In this document: positions 46,001-56,534 of the stretch, piece by piece | Numbering within the stretch: position 1 is the stretch's first letter | How the letters are laid out: every line of letters begins with the position of its first letter | Source of the DNA: Entophlyctis helioformis | Taxonomy: Eukaryota; Chytridiomycota; Chytridiomycetes; Chytridiales; Chytriomycetaceae | Direction: 5' to 3' | Length of the DNA stretch: 61,056 bases | Assembly: GCA_025526915.1 (NCBI GenBank) | Contig: JAHLKH010000171.1 | Span: 1 to 61,056, forward strand | Notes under the pieces: generated by a model | Told to the model about the DNA's origin: nothing | The model's input: the letters and a program-made list of their open reading frames with translations, nothing else | Databases searched by the model: none | Program-made: the position numbers and the translations under genes

Positions 46001-49000
46001 CGGTGACGACGAGGCCAATTTCTTCAGCAACATCTACCACTTGCAGATGCACAGACGCCAACGCGCTTTGCGGCGTTTGGCTGACGTTTGTGACGCTGGC
46101 GAGATCTCGTCTGGCAATGTGTCCAACATCTTCCTGCCACTCGTCAGCCACTTTATCTTTGAGACGGACCGCGTCCAGGACCACAACGTTGTCAATGACG
46201 CCATTGCGTGTCTTGGATCGTGTGCAAGTGCACTCAAGTGGAGCCACTACTTTGCGCTTGTCAAGCGGTTCCTCAACCTGATCCCGCGGCGGACGGAGCT
46301 CGAAAAGGTTCTGATTCGGTCGCTTATCCAGATCCTTGATCGCTTCCATTTCGATCTGCTCGGTGTGAGCGCCACACCTATGGACGTTGACGGCGCTGCT
46401 CCCTCTGCTCCCACCCTTGTGGATGGCGAAAACGACGATGCAATCCAGGCTGAGATCGACGCCGGAAGAAGAAGAAGAGGATGACGAAGCAGGCGGTGCA
46501 AAGGTCGATCTCGTTATTGGGCCAGACACAAGCAGCAATGACGCGGCCGCGAATGTTGCTGCAGCTGATACCGGCGACGGCACTTCCATGGACACAACGC
46601 AAGACGGCGTTCCCGCCGCGCAGCCTGCCATGGCAGAGTCTGAGTCCCAGCAGTCCGAGCCGCTGCACGTCAAGATCCATCGCGACTTGTCCATGCGTCT
46701 GCTTCCCGGTTTGCAGAAGCTTCTGTCGCTCAAGGACGACGAGTCTGTGCCGATCCGCATTCCTCTGGCCGTCGCCGTCGCCAAGGTGCTCAAGCAGTTC
46801 CCGCAAGAGTCGATGAAGGTGCACCTCCCCAAGCTGCTCATGACGCTGTGCAACATCCTGTCGTCGCATATGCAAGCTACGCGTGACGCGACTCGTGAGA
46901 CGCTTGTCAAGATCGCGGTGATGCTTGGTTCGGCGTACATGTCCTTTATTGTGGCGGAGCTGCGTTCGGCGCTCAAGCGCGGATACCAGCTCCATGTTCT
47001 TGGGTACACGCTCCATGCCATTATGGTGGCCGTCGTCCCGACCGTCTCTCCTGGCGAGCTGGACACCTGCGCCAAGTCGATTGTTGATGTTTGCGTGAGC
47101 GACATTTTCGGCGAGACGGGCAAGGAGCGCGAGGTCATTGAGCTCAAGGGCAAGATGCGCGAGATTCGCACCACGCAGTCGTTTGACACGATCGAGCTGC
47201 TTGTCAAGGTTCTTGGGTTTAAGCACATCAACACGGTCCTGTTACCAGTCAAGGAGCTTCTGCTCGAGACGGACAACTCCAAGGTTGTCCAGCAGGTGGA
47301 GCACGTCCTGCGGCGCGTGTCGGTTGGCATCAATGCCAATCCAAGTGTCAGCATGGTCGACTTTATGAAGTTTGTCCATGCCCTCGTCAACGAGAACCTG
47401 CCGCTCCTGCAAGTCGAAAAGACGCAAAAGAAACAGGCCACCAATGCGGAGATCACCTACACCATCCAGCTCAAGCGCACGGCAGGCGTCGAGCCGCTCA
47501 AGTACTTCCAGGCAAATGCCCATCTGTTTGTCGAGTTTGGCATGTCACTGTTGCTGGCGTCGCTCAAGAGGGACCGCATCAATCTGCGCAACAAGGAGCA
47601 CCTGCAGATGCTGGACCCGCTTGTCGATGTCCTCGGCCGGTCGCTGTACTCGAAGCACACCACGGTCACCATTGTGGCCATTCGTGTTTTGAGCGTTATT
47701 GTGCAAACGCCGCTCCCTGCTCTCAAGGACGCGCTGCCTGTTGTCCTCAAGCGCATTCTGCAGACCGTGTCCAAGGCCACGTCAACATCCTCGGAGCTTG
47801 TGCAGTCGTGCTTCCGTCTGCTGACCATCATTCTGCGCGACTGTCCTGAGGTGGCCGTCACCGAGCGAAGCATTATCGCCCTCGCAGCGCTGGTGCAGCC
47901 TGATCTGGAGGAGCCCGAGCGCCAAACGACGACCTTTTCTCTGATCCGCGCCATCATTGGACGCAAGATTGTTGTCAAGGAGATCTACGACCTGATGGAT
48001 GTGGTTGTCCGTCTTCTCGTGACAAGCCAGAGCGATCAGGTGCGCGAGCTGTCCCGCCAGGCGTACATGCAGTTCCTCTTGGATTATCCCCACGGCCACG
48101 CGCGGTTCCGCAAGCAGATGACGTACATGATCAAGAACCTCGAGTACGAGCACGAGACTGGCCGAGCGTCGATCTTGGAGGTCTTGAACCTGGCAGTGAC
48201 CAAGTTTGCCGACACGATCGTCGCCGAGTATGCCGAGATGCTGTTCTTGGCGCTGGTCGTGACTCTGGTCAATGATGCGTCTGCAAACTGCCGTCGCATG
48301 TCTGCATTGCTCATCGGCGCGCTGCTCAAGCGGCTTGATGTGCAGGGTGCCGAAAAGTCGTTGGCACTTGTCGACAAGTGGTTCGCGAGTCCACAGGCGT
48401 CTCTCCGACGCACAGCCGCCCAGTGGTTGGGCTTGTTGTGCAGGCGTTTGGCGAGCGGTCGCGTCGCTGGATCCCGGCAATGGTTGCGCACTTGGCATCT
48501 TCACTCGCCGAGGTTGTGGCCGAGCTGGACGAGCTCATGGAGGCAGCCGCCGAGGCTGCAGATGGCGGCGATCTCGACGCTGAAGAAGCCAAGGTCAGCG
48601 TGCTGTGGGAGCTTGGCTACTACTCGCTCAACACGTTTGTGCAAATCTGCACAGTCCTCCCCGAGATGCTTGACAGCAGAACGCCCGAGTCGGCGACCAT
48701 CTGGGAGTGCACGAGCCGACTTCTCCTTCACCCGCACCAATGGATCCGCAGTCTGACGGCCAAGTTGCTCGGTGTACTTTTTGCCCGCGTTGATCCCGAA
48801 ACGCGTTGTATGCGTGGATCAAACTCTCGTGGCGTCGAGAGCGCACATCCCCTGATTGCCGATCTGGCGGCGATCAAAAGACTTGCGGGTCGCTGCTGCG
48901 GACAGCTCGACTCGCCTCTGGTGACGGACGATCTTGCCAAGCAGGTTGTCAAGAATCTCTTCTTCATGGCCCGCTGCATTGCTCTGGAGGAGAAGACGTC

Positions 49001-49802
49001 GACGGCGGCTACGACCGGCGAGGCGGAAGCCGAAGGCGAGGGTGCTGGCGATGCCGTGCTAGAGGACGAGGACGCAAATGACACTCTTGTCAAGGGCACG
49101 GCTCAGCAGAGCACGCTTCTGTGGCTGGTGCAGCGGCTGTCGTACTTGGCACGGATGGATGCCAGCAAGAAGCGCGGTCCCATTCTGGTAAGTTTTGTTT
49201 GCTTGCACTGGCTGTTTCTCTAGGTGTCATTCGCGCGGCCTTGGCACTGACCATGCCATCCGTCAAACCTTTGCGATACAGAGACGAAGCGTGTTCCAGC
49301 TGTTTGCCGCCATGTCGCCTCTGCTGCCGCCTCTGCCAGCAGGTCGTCCATACTTTTTGGCCATGATCAACACGCTCTACCGCATCTCCAAGGACGAGAC
49401 TGCCAAGGGACCTGGTGCTGGTATGTCATGGCCGGTGTATGGTGGCTTGTTGTTGATAGTTTGCATGGTACTCATCGTTTGCGGTCTCTTGGCGCCGACG
49501 GGTTCGTGATTGCAGAAGAGCTTCGCCAGCTGGCACCCGAGGTTATGGAGATTCTTCAGAAGCAGGTTGGCACAACACCGTACCTGGATATGTACAATCA
49601 TGTGCACCTCAAGGTCATGGATGTGCGCCGCGAGCGCCGCGCACACAAGTCGATCCAGGCTGTTGCTGATCCGGAGGCAAGTGCCAAACGCCGTGTGCAA
49701 AAGAACGACATGAAACGCGAGGGTCGCAAGCGCAAGTCGCAGGAACAATCGATGCAACGTCTCAAGTACAGAGACTCTAAAAAGTCGCGTTTCGGCGCAT
49801 AA
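40042..49802 (+). CDS. UTP20: U3 snoRNP component Utp20 (SSU processome HEAT-repeat protein)
   Basis: Giant HEAT-repeat scaffold of the small-subunit processome, needed for 18S rRNA maturation. First exons 40042-40098, 40171-40251, 40513-40712. Signature pieces: ESYFRDAMLEWAELN, QILYHKTQICAIIQRHL, SFNTMAYLFKYLSMQLRKD, LFVRTFAAESFGFLLRK, EIRTTQSFDTIELLVKVL and a Lys/Arg-rich C-terminus ending KKSRFGA. From about 41640 the gene is mostly long open exons (last exons near 49283-49420 and 49515-49802), in all roughly 2,700 residues. The open frame shifts by one base near 44345, 46470 (inside a GAA run) and 48425 with protein similarity continuing on both sides, so the assembly probably has indels or the gene is decaying. 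Its 3'UTR lies in the duplicated segment. Confidence 0.9.
40402..40497. repeat. Imperfect AACATACAAACC repeats in UTP20 intron 3'
   Basis: Several copies of CCAACATACAAACCAACAAACC-like units just upstream of the acceptor at 40512, within the 261-nt intron. Confidence 0.8.
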
Positions 49803-49860
49803 CACAATCTGTGGCATGTTTGGTTGATCAGAAGGATCCCTGGCTCCACGCAAGATGCGA

Positions 49861-49866
49861 AATAAA
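49861..49866 (+). terminator. AATAAA polyadenylation signal of UTP20
   Basis: AATAAA 59 nt after the UTP20 stop, inside the duplicated segment; identical in position to the signal serving polymerase eta in the other arm. Confidence 0.65.
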
Positions 49867-50382
49867 GCTGCTGGATGGAAGGCGATCCTTGTTCTCCTGG
49901 TCTTGCTCTTGCATGCAACTAGATGGCTGCGTTTGCATGATGCACCTGCCACACCTGGCGCCAAAGCCAGACAGCCCAAGTAACTCAAAGTCGCATCAAT
50001 GGCTGCTGCACCTAACCCACTGCCACTCATGTTTGCGGACGCGGCGTGCTGATCGATCGTGTGTGATCGTGCAGGCAGCGACATTGAGTTCCTGGCTGGC
50101 ATCATCTGCGCACTGCCGCATGAGTATGTGTGCGCAGGGCATCTGTCCGCTGGGTTTGTGTCCACCGTCATGGCAGCCACGCCAACCACACTCTGCGCCA
50201 CGGCCAAAGAGACAAGACGACTATGGCAAGGGCATTTCATTCTCGTCTGGCCAACAAGAGCAGAGCCGTCTGTGCCGCCTGTGGAAACACAGCGCTGATC
50301 CGAGACCGTCATCGCGCTTGTGCCCATAAATGCACATGGTCAAGCAAAGTCTGCCGTTCACGAGCCATGTTCGCTATCTCTT
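49867..50382. other. Duplicated stretch downstream of the right paralogue
   Basis: Counterpart of 18803-19310. Conserved short ORFs on both strands without recognisable domain; no gene called. Confidence 0.45.
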
Positions 50383-51898
50383 TCACCGTGCCGCCCATGA
50401 ATAACTCCCTGAAACGCACAGACGCAGCAACCCATGTCAGCCATGCGTCAACAAGGCAGCCAGACAGTCAGAGGGAAGGCGAGACGCACCATCACCAGTA
50501 TTGTTTCTCCTTTGACGTGATCGTTCGCGGACGCGCATGCGAGCCTGGACGTGTCTTCTGGCCGACACTGGGGCGATGTATTCGATCCGCCGTCTGACTG
50601 ACCGTGGAAGCATCGGCCGAATGCTAGCGTCATCTGCAAGTCGCACTCTTGGAAGCATCGGCTGCGGCTCCTGTTCGTGTTGCTCCACCTGATCCAACTG
50701 CGGGAGAAGCGGGGGCGGCGGCGAGGATGGCGGCGAGGATGGCGGCGGCAATGCGAGCGAGGAGCTAGCCTCACCAGCCGCGTTACTGGCTGGTGAGACT
50801 GCTGCTGCTTCTGCTGCTGCTGCTACCGACGGTGTGGGCAGCGGTGCGAATGCGGCAGTGGCCACCAAGCCGACTGTTGATGATGTTGTCGCAAACATCA
50901 CAGTCATGCTGGAGGCCACGTCTTGGCCGGATCGCAGGCGCTTGACGCCACCCTCAGTGCAATCCTCGACCGCTCCGCGCTTGCGACCTGGTCGAGGTGT
51001 GGGTGCCAGTTCAGGTGGCGGTTCCGAGAGCGAGTGCGAGTGCGAGGGCGAGAGCGAGGACGGCGGCCGCGCAGCTCCATGGCCGGCATATGCTGCAGCA
51101 TCAGATGTGCACCGTTGTATGCAAACAACCGCGTCAATCATGCCTCAGTCAACACAAACAACAGCCAGGCAGATCCATCAAGACAATACGACCTACCTTG
51201 GCCTTGTGCAACCGCGACCTCCATTTCGCGAACCCAGCTACTGCCATGCTCGACTCCAGCGAGCCCCTCGCCCTCCTCGACGACCTCCTCTTCCTCCTCC
51301 TCAAAGAGGAAAGGCAGTGAAGGATCATCGACTGTTTGAGGAGCGAGTGCGAGTGTGGGAGCCGGTTCCGAGAGCGAGAGCGAGAGCGGGAGCGAGTTCA
51401 AGAGCGAGTGCGAGGGCGAGAGTGAGAGCGAGGACGGCGGCCGCGCAGCTCCATGGCCGGCATCTCCTGCAGCATCAGATGTGCACCGTTGCATGCAAAC
51501 AACCGCGTCAATCATGCATCAGTGAACACAAACAACAGCCAGGCAGATCCATCAAGACAATGCGACCTACCTTGGCCTTGCGAGTGCTCGACCTCCATTT
51601 CGCGAACCCAGCTACTGCCGTCATCCATCGCGTCGTCCTCGTCCTCCTCCCCAAAGAGGTCGAAGAGAGGATTTGTCACGGCAACGGACGGTGCTAGTGC
51701 GGGTGACGGTGGCGACGGTGCGGGAGCCAACGGTGACGATGTGGATAGCGGTGTGGCTGCTGATGCCAATGGTTGTGGCATAGCTCCAGTGTGAGCATCT
51801 GCCACAACCATTTGAACATCTTCATCATGATGCACCTCGTGTGCGCCGAGCCAGGGATCACCAGCGACAATCTCCGAGTCGCCATCCTCGTCATCCGA

Positions 51899-51938
<40 letters not shown>

Positions 51939-53920
51939 GACGTGCTCGAGGTTGCGTCATCCTCGTCATTGTCATCGCCCTCATCGACCTCGGCAGCTCG
52001 CTCGAATTCTGCAACCCGCCGCTCAAGTGATCTGCAGTGGCGAGCCAGGCTGCGGATGTGTAGTGCGTGCAGCTGCAGCGCGGCCGCAAGCTGCTGCCTG
52101 ATGGCGCGATAGTTGCGGGTCGACCGACGGAGAGTCCTTGCATGCCAAGCCATCATGTCGGCCAGCCACGTGTCGTCATACACGTACTGGCCCACATCTG
52201 TTGTGGTGGCGGTGGTGGCAGTCCGAGTCTGTCCAAAAGCAAGTTGCGAAAGACGCGGATGATGCCATTGACCGCGTCAGCATGTGCACGACTCAATGCA
52301 AACGCATCTCATGCGCAGACATACAATTTCGTGTCCGTCCGGTTTCAGGCTGCCAGAGAACCCCAGCTTTGCTGCCAACAGTCCTGTTGTTTGCCAGAGA
52401 CGCCAAACAGGTGTAAGTGTCTGCATCACAAGGTGGCCATGATGCCTGGCTGTGGGTTCCAATCGCTTACTGTTCAGATCACCGCGACACTCATCGCCAA
52501 GCATCAGATAGCCAGCAATGGCGATGAGTGCCAGGTCGGCAAACTGCCCGACGGCCAAAGGCCGGCCAGCAAGAAAGGCACCTATGAGCGCACGAAGGAG
52601 GAGCCTGACACGTGCCGCGATGGATAGCGAGACGTCCGGCTGATTGCTTTCGTCGTGTCGCTGGTCCTCTTGCGTCTGCGAGCCAGAAATGTCTGCCAAG
52701 CGAACGAGAGCGACGGATGAATGATGCGATGTTGGCGCACAGACTGCATGGCAACGGTGTGCAGACAGCCAACTTACAACGCATCAAGAGGAGCAGGACA
52801 GCCGCTGGCACCAAGAAGAACACCACAGCCGCGCAACACTGGATGGCATTCGACACGAGCGCTCCTTGAATCATCGCGGCGCATGCGAGGGCGGGTCCAA
52901 TGGCGGCCTTGATCAGCCCAAATACGGCAATGGCGAGCGAGGCGAGCGAGCGAAGCATCGACCCTGTAAAGAGCCAGACGGCAGATGCCAATATCATGCA
53001 GATGGCCATGTGAGCCAGCAAGCACGCCAGCAGAATGGACACGAGATACCAGCAACAACCAACTCACACTGTAAAGACAGCAGCCAGATAGCCGCTGTCG
53101 GCGTCGAGTCTAAGATGAAGGGTCCGAGCAACATGGCCATGTCGCCGGCCACGAGCGTCAGGGCGTAGCCTGCGCAGGTAGCGATTGCGATTCCCGTGAC
53201 AACTGTTGCCACTGCGAGCTTGGCGGTGGACGGTGCCTGTCAACCACAGACGCGCGGTAGGAAAACAACCACAGATTTGAGCAATGAAGCCGACCGTTAT
53301 GGGCAAGGCAGGTCGGAGGTGGGAAAGGCGTGGCCAGATCCAGCAAGTAGCAGGGAAGCGAAAGAGTGCGCGATAGCCAGACAGCCGCCAAGTGTGCGAG
53401 TGCTGTGCGTTGGCGGTTGTATGTGGCACTCATGGACAGCCGCCAGATACACATGAAGCAGACACAGAGTCCTTATGCCGCATCCATCCATCCAGCTGTC
53501 CATGTCCCGCCAAATGCTAATCCCGCCAACAGCACGTACACGCACGCACGAACATGCGCAGCAACAGGCTGTTCCAGAACTGCCTGCTTTGCCACCACAA
53601 CGCATGCATTCCGTCGATGAAAGGGCCGCTCTTACCTCGCAGGAGCTGATGATAACGACAATAGCAGCCACAAGTGAAGCCAAGACAAGCTCAGCAACCA
53701 TCTGCTCGAGCGTCTTCATGCTGTTTCTTGTGCTGCTGGGCAAAGTCACGACTTGGCTGCGGAGTGTCAATTCATGTGGCGAGTCCATCTGTTCCGTGCT
53801 GCTGCTGCTGCTGCTGCTGCTGCTGCGTTTGCCGACCAACTCCGACCGCTCAATCTCCACGCCGTGCAAGAAACTGGATGGTAGGATCCCGCGTGCGGTG
53901 TCGCGGATGCAGCGGGGCAT
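50383..53920 (-). CDS. Unrecognised multi-pass membrane protein with acidic poly-Ser C-terminal half (long paralogue)
   Basis: Family not recognised. Nine exons, all phases consistent: 53636-53920, 53068-53236, 52778-52963, 52471-52692, 52325-52383, 51571-52228, 51197-51466, 50490-51092, 50383-50408; 825 residues. N-terminus MPRCIRDTARGILPSS...VGKR, then a Ser9 tract. Hydrophobic segments follow: MVAELVLASLVAAIVVIIS, TVVTGIAIATCAGYALTLVA plus MAMLLGPFIL, LASLAIAVFGLIKAAIG...ALACAAMIQGALVS, CAAVVFFLVPAAVLLLL, and FADLALIAIAGYLML. After these come a Tyr/Asp start (VGQYVYDDTWLADMM), an Arg/Leu-rich coiled-coil-like region, a second poly-Ser tract, DDEDGDSE, acidic and Pro-rich stretches, NLS-like KRLRSG, and an Arg-rich end. 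Membrane topology and function are inference; it could be a nuclear-envelope or ER protein. The last 26-nt exon is uncertain. Confidence 0.62.
51093..51570 (-). repeat. 374-bp exon-plus-intron repeat, right arm
   Basis: Two splice donors (at 51570 and 51196, minus strand) spaced exactly 374 bp, bounding one 270-nt exon (51197-51466) and two near-identical 104-nt introns. One unit fewer than the left arm. Confidence 0.92.
51899..51937. repeat. (CTG)n tract, proximal, right arm
   Basis: About 13 CTG units; on the minus strand encodes the second poly-Ser tract immediately before DDEDGDSE. Confidence 0.95.
53797..53828. repeat. (CTG)n tract, distal, right arm
   Basis: About 10 CTG units; on the minus strand encodes the N-terminal Ser tract after VGKR. 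Together with 51899-51937 it marks the ends of the segment missing from the left arm. Confidence 0.95.
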
Positions 53921-54850
53921 GGTGCTCTGGCTTTGCTCAGGCAAGCCGTGTGGTCAGACGCGTGGTGAGCGGGCAGTGAGCAAGCCTGGGTCGGCAGGTT
54001 CCTGTTGCACTTGCACTTGCACTTGCGCTGCACCTGCAAGCACGGCGGCAGACGGGGGTTCGAGTCGCGTTGTACGAGGCGGTCTTGGTCCGTTTGTCTG
54101 CATCCCTTCTCGATGCCCTGTCCTGTCCTGCGTTGTTTTGAGCAGTCCCATCAGCCGCGAGCACACGGGCAGATGGATGAGTAGCTGGCTGGCTGGCTGG
54201 CAGGCAGCTGTTGGCCACGCTTGCGTGAGCTTGCCTGCATTCCTTGCCATTCCATGCACAGGGCGGGCGAGAACGGCGCCGTTGCCACTTGCCCAATGTC
54301 TGCACAGCAACAGGATCCGCTCCGCCTTGTGGCTGCAGCAGGACCAACGAGAGCGTGACGGCGGTTCTGCTGCAGCCACAGAGGAATGCGGGCCACGGGA
54401 GCGAGTCCCAGACACAGAGACACACGGCTGGACGGGGGCCACGTCCAGTGCCGTCCGAGGTATCCGCTGCTGCCGCTGCCGTTGCCATTTCCGTGCACTG
54501 GCCCCTACCGGAGCATGGCAGCGGGCGAGCGTATCTGGCTGACTGGCTAACTGGTTGGTTGTCGCGGTTGCCATGGCAACAAACGTGGTTGCTGTGGAGA
54601 CGGCACAAGGCAAGCTCGAGATGCCCTATCGTCGGGGCAGGAAGCGGCTGCTCAAGGCCGGCGAGCCGCTGCATGACTGTTCCTCGATCCTGCGCGGCAT
54701 GGCAAGGCTGCTGCTGTAGCGTGGGAATGGTATGTTGGATGCGTCATCCTTGCTGCCCTGAACGCTGGAATGCACCAGACGCGTTTTGCACAAGAGCACT
54801 TGTTGCCATGCCAAGGACGCGTCTGTCCTTCCGTCCGTCCGTCTGTCTGT

Positions 54851-54940
54851 CTGGTCTGGTCTGGTCTGGTCTGGTCTGGTCTGGTCTGGTCTGGTCTGGT
54901 CTGGTCTGGTCTGGTCTGGTCTGGTCTGGTCTGGTCTGGG
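54851..54940. repeat. Pentamer array (CTGGT)17 plus CTGGG
   Basis: Seventeen perfect CTGGT units plus a variant. Only a short interrupted version exists at the matching site of the other arm (15828-15900). Confidence 0.96.
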
Positions 54941-55133
54941 CGGCCAAAGCCACTGCAGCCAAGGTCGGGTGAGCGTGTCTGTCGAGTCGCAGCATGCTGG
55001 ATGGATCCCTGCCACTCATCCATCCAACTGTGACAGAAGCGACTCACCGGGGACTGTGGCAAGGACTATGCATGCGGCAGGGACGCGCGGCTGCCCTGGA
55101 CGGGAAAGCACGGCCCGCTGGCTGTGGACAGCA

Positions 55134-55180
55134 GCCGACAGCCGACAGCCGACAGCCGACAGCCGACAGCCGACAGCTGA
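55134..55180. repeat. 7-bp array (CCGACAG)6
   Basis: About six CCGACAG units; the left arm (about 15590-15640, opposite strand) has a degenerate version with TGTCGGCTG/TGTTGGCTG units. Confidence 0.9.
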
Positions 55181-56440
55181 GCGTGGCGGCGACAAACAGC
55201 ACGGCACCGAAGTGGGAACGGCGCTTGCTGGACAAAGGCTGCTTGACTGGCTGCCGACTGGCTGCCTGCCGACGGCGCTTGTTGCTGGCAGTGTGTGCTG
55301 GGTGGTGCTTGATGGAACCAGACGGCCAAGACGGGTGCTGTGGATGGCTGGCGTGCGTCTGCTGCTGCTGCTGCTGCTGCTGTTGATGGCCGGCTGGGCT
55401 GGCTGGGCTGGGTTGTGCTGGCCTGGCAAGCAGCACAGCGTGCGGCGGCTGTTGGCTGCTGCGTGTGTGGATGCTGTCCCGATGTTGGCTGAGCAGGCAA
55501 ACACAGCAGCCGCGTGGATGGCACATGTGGCACAGGCTGGCACAGACAGCCCCGCGACTCACAGCTCGTGTCCAGACGATGTCTGTCTGGCAGCCTGCTG
55601 CACTCGCTGCTGTGCCAAGCTGCCGCAAGCGTCTGCAGCCATCATGCCTGCCAAGTGGGCTGGACCGTGCTGGCTGGCATCTGGCATCTGGCATCTTGCC
55701 AGGCAGCCATCATGCCTGCCAAGTGAGCTGGACCATGTCCACACAGCAGATACTCGATCATCCAGTGCACCAATGCATGCAAGTGGCAAGTCGGTGGTCT
55801 TCAAGCGGCCGAACCAAGACAGAAGCCGCTCTTCTCATGGCATCTGTCCGCTTAGCTTGTGCACCAACAGTTTGCTCCAAGTCCATGTGCAAAGTCGCTG
55901 CAGCGGCGGCCACCTTTGCCACCATAACAACCAGCAAGCGAGACCATCGCATACTTTGAGACATTCGCTTGGCTTGGAGGACGGCGTCTCGAGGCAGATG
56001 CAGCACTCACTGCGCTGGACTCCAACGCTGTGATCGAATGCTGATGGGTTTCACTGCGGTCGAGTTGGTCGACAACAAGGCTTGTGGCGAGATCTGCGGG
56101 TTGCTTGGCATGGGTCTGGCTGCTGCAAACGAAGGCGACGATGGCTTCACAGCACGATGTCCTGCTGCCTGAGATGCTGGCGAGAGCTGGTTCAAGTCGT
56201 GGATCGGCCCGTGAAGGCGAGCGGCGCCAGCTCGATCAGGAAAGCGCTGCGCCAGAGAGCGCTGGAAAAGAAGCGAGTGAATGAAAGTCGACTTTGTTTC
56301 AACATGTGGAGAAGAGAGAGAGGGGGAGGAGAGAGAGACCATGCACGGGAACTCGGTGTATCGCGTAGCACTGCAGGGAGGCGAGGGAGAGGTGCGCAAA
56401 GCAGGAAGCATGCAAGGGTGGAGGAGACGCAGTTGTCAAA

Positions 56441-56503
56441 TCAAATAAGGTCGGCAATGTTCAGGGGCATCTCGTCGACCTGGGTGTTGTAGAACTTCTC
56501 GAT
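56441..56503 (-). pseudogene. eIF4A 3'-end fragment
   Basis: Reverse complement of eIF4A codons from [25 protein letters not shown], that is about 20 codons and the TGA, without any other eIF4A exon nearby. Carried in as the edge of the segmental duplication. Confidence 0.92.
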
Positions 56504-56534
56504 GCCGTCACCGTCTGAGTGGCCAGCGCCATCC

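Larger units (their letters stand above)
53921..56440. other. Duplicated non-coding stretch upstream of the right paralogue
   Basis: Counterpart of 14314-16753. Contains the pentamer array at 54851 and the 7-bp array at 55134. Open frames here do not match those of the left arm, so no gene is called. Probably promoter/leader of the 53920 gene. Confidence 0.55.
49821..56503 (-). repeat. Right arm of large inverted segmental duplication
   Basis: Reverse complement of 14252-19361, with 1.86 kb more sequence between two CTG tracts (51938-53796) and one fewer 374-bp unit. It starts a few nt past the UTP20 stop and ends 31 nt past the stop of a small minus-strand ORF, so it fills a convergent intergenic gap. 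The distal end is the 3' tail of eIF4A coding sequence. Confidence 0.93.

Noticed and set aside
45330..47456. 708-codon minus-strand ORF antisense to UTP20
   Set aside because: It is an antisense shadow of a GC-rich coding exon with strong third-position bias; the plus strand has clear UTP20 similarity.
49377..50327. 316-codon minus-strand ORF at the UTP20 3' end and duplication edge
   Set aside because: It runs antisense through UTP20 coding sequence and then into the duplicated stretch; the left arm copy stops after 86 codons.
54055..54075. tRNA T-arm-like GGTTCGAGTC
   Set aside because: No matching stem or cloverleaf, and the left arm carries GGTTCAGGTCG on the equivalent strand, so the motif is not conserved.
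54786..56033. 415-codon plus-strand ORF in the right arm
   Set aside because: It runs antisense through microsatellites, includes WSGLV repeats from the pentamer array, and is not kept in frame in the left arm.
14252..56503. Interpretation of the inverted arms as a transposon with terminal inverted repeats
   Set aside because: The arms are 5-7 kb, lack terminal target-site duplications that I can see, include part of eIF4A and cellular 3'UTR, and enclose many housekeeping genes; no transposase is present between them.
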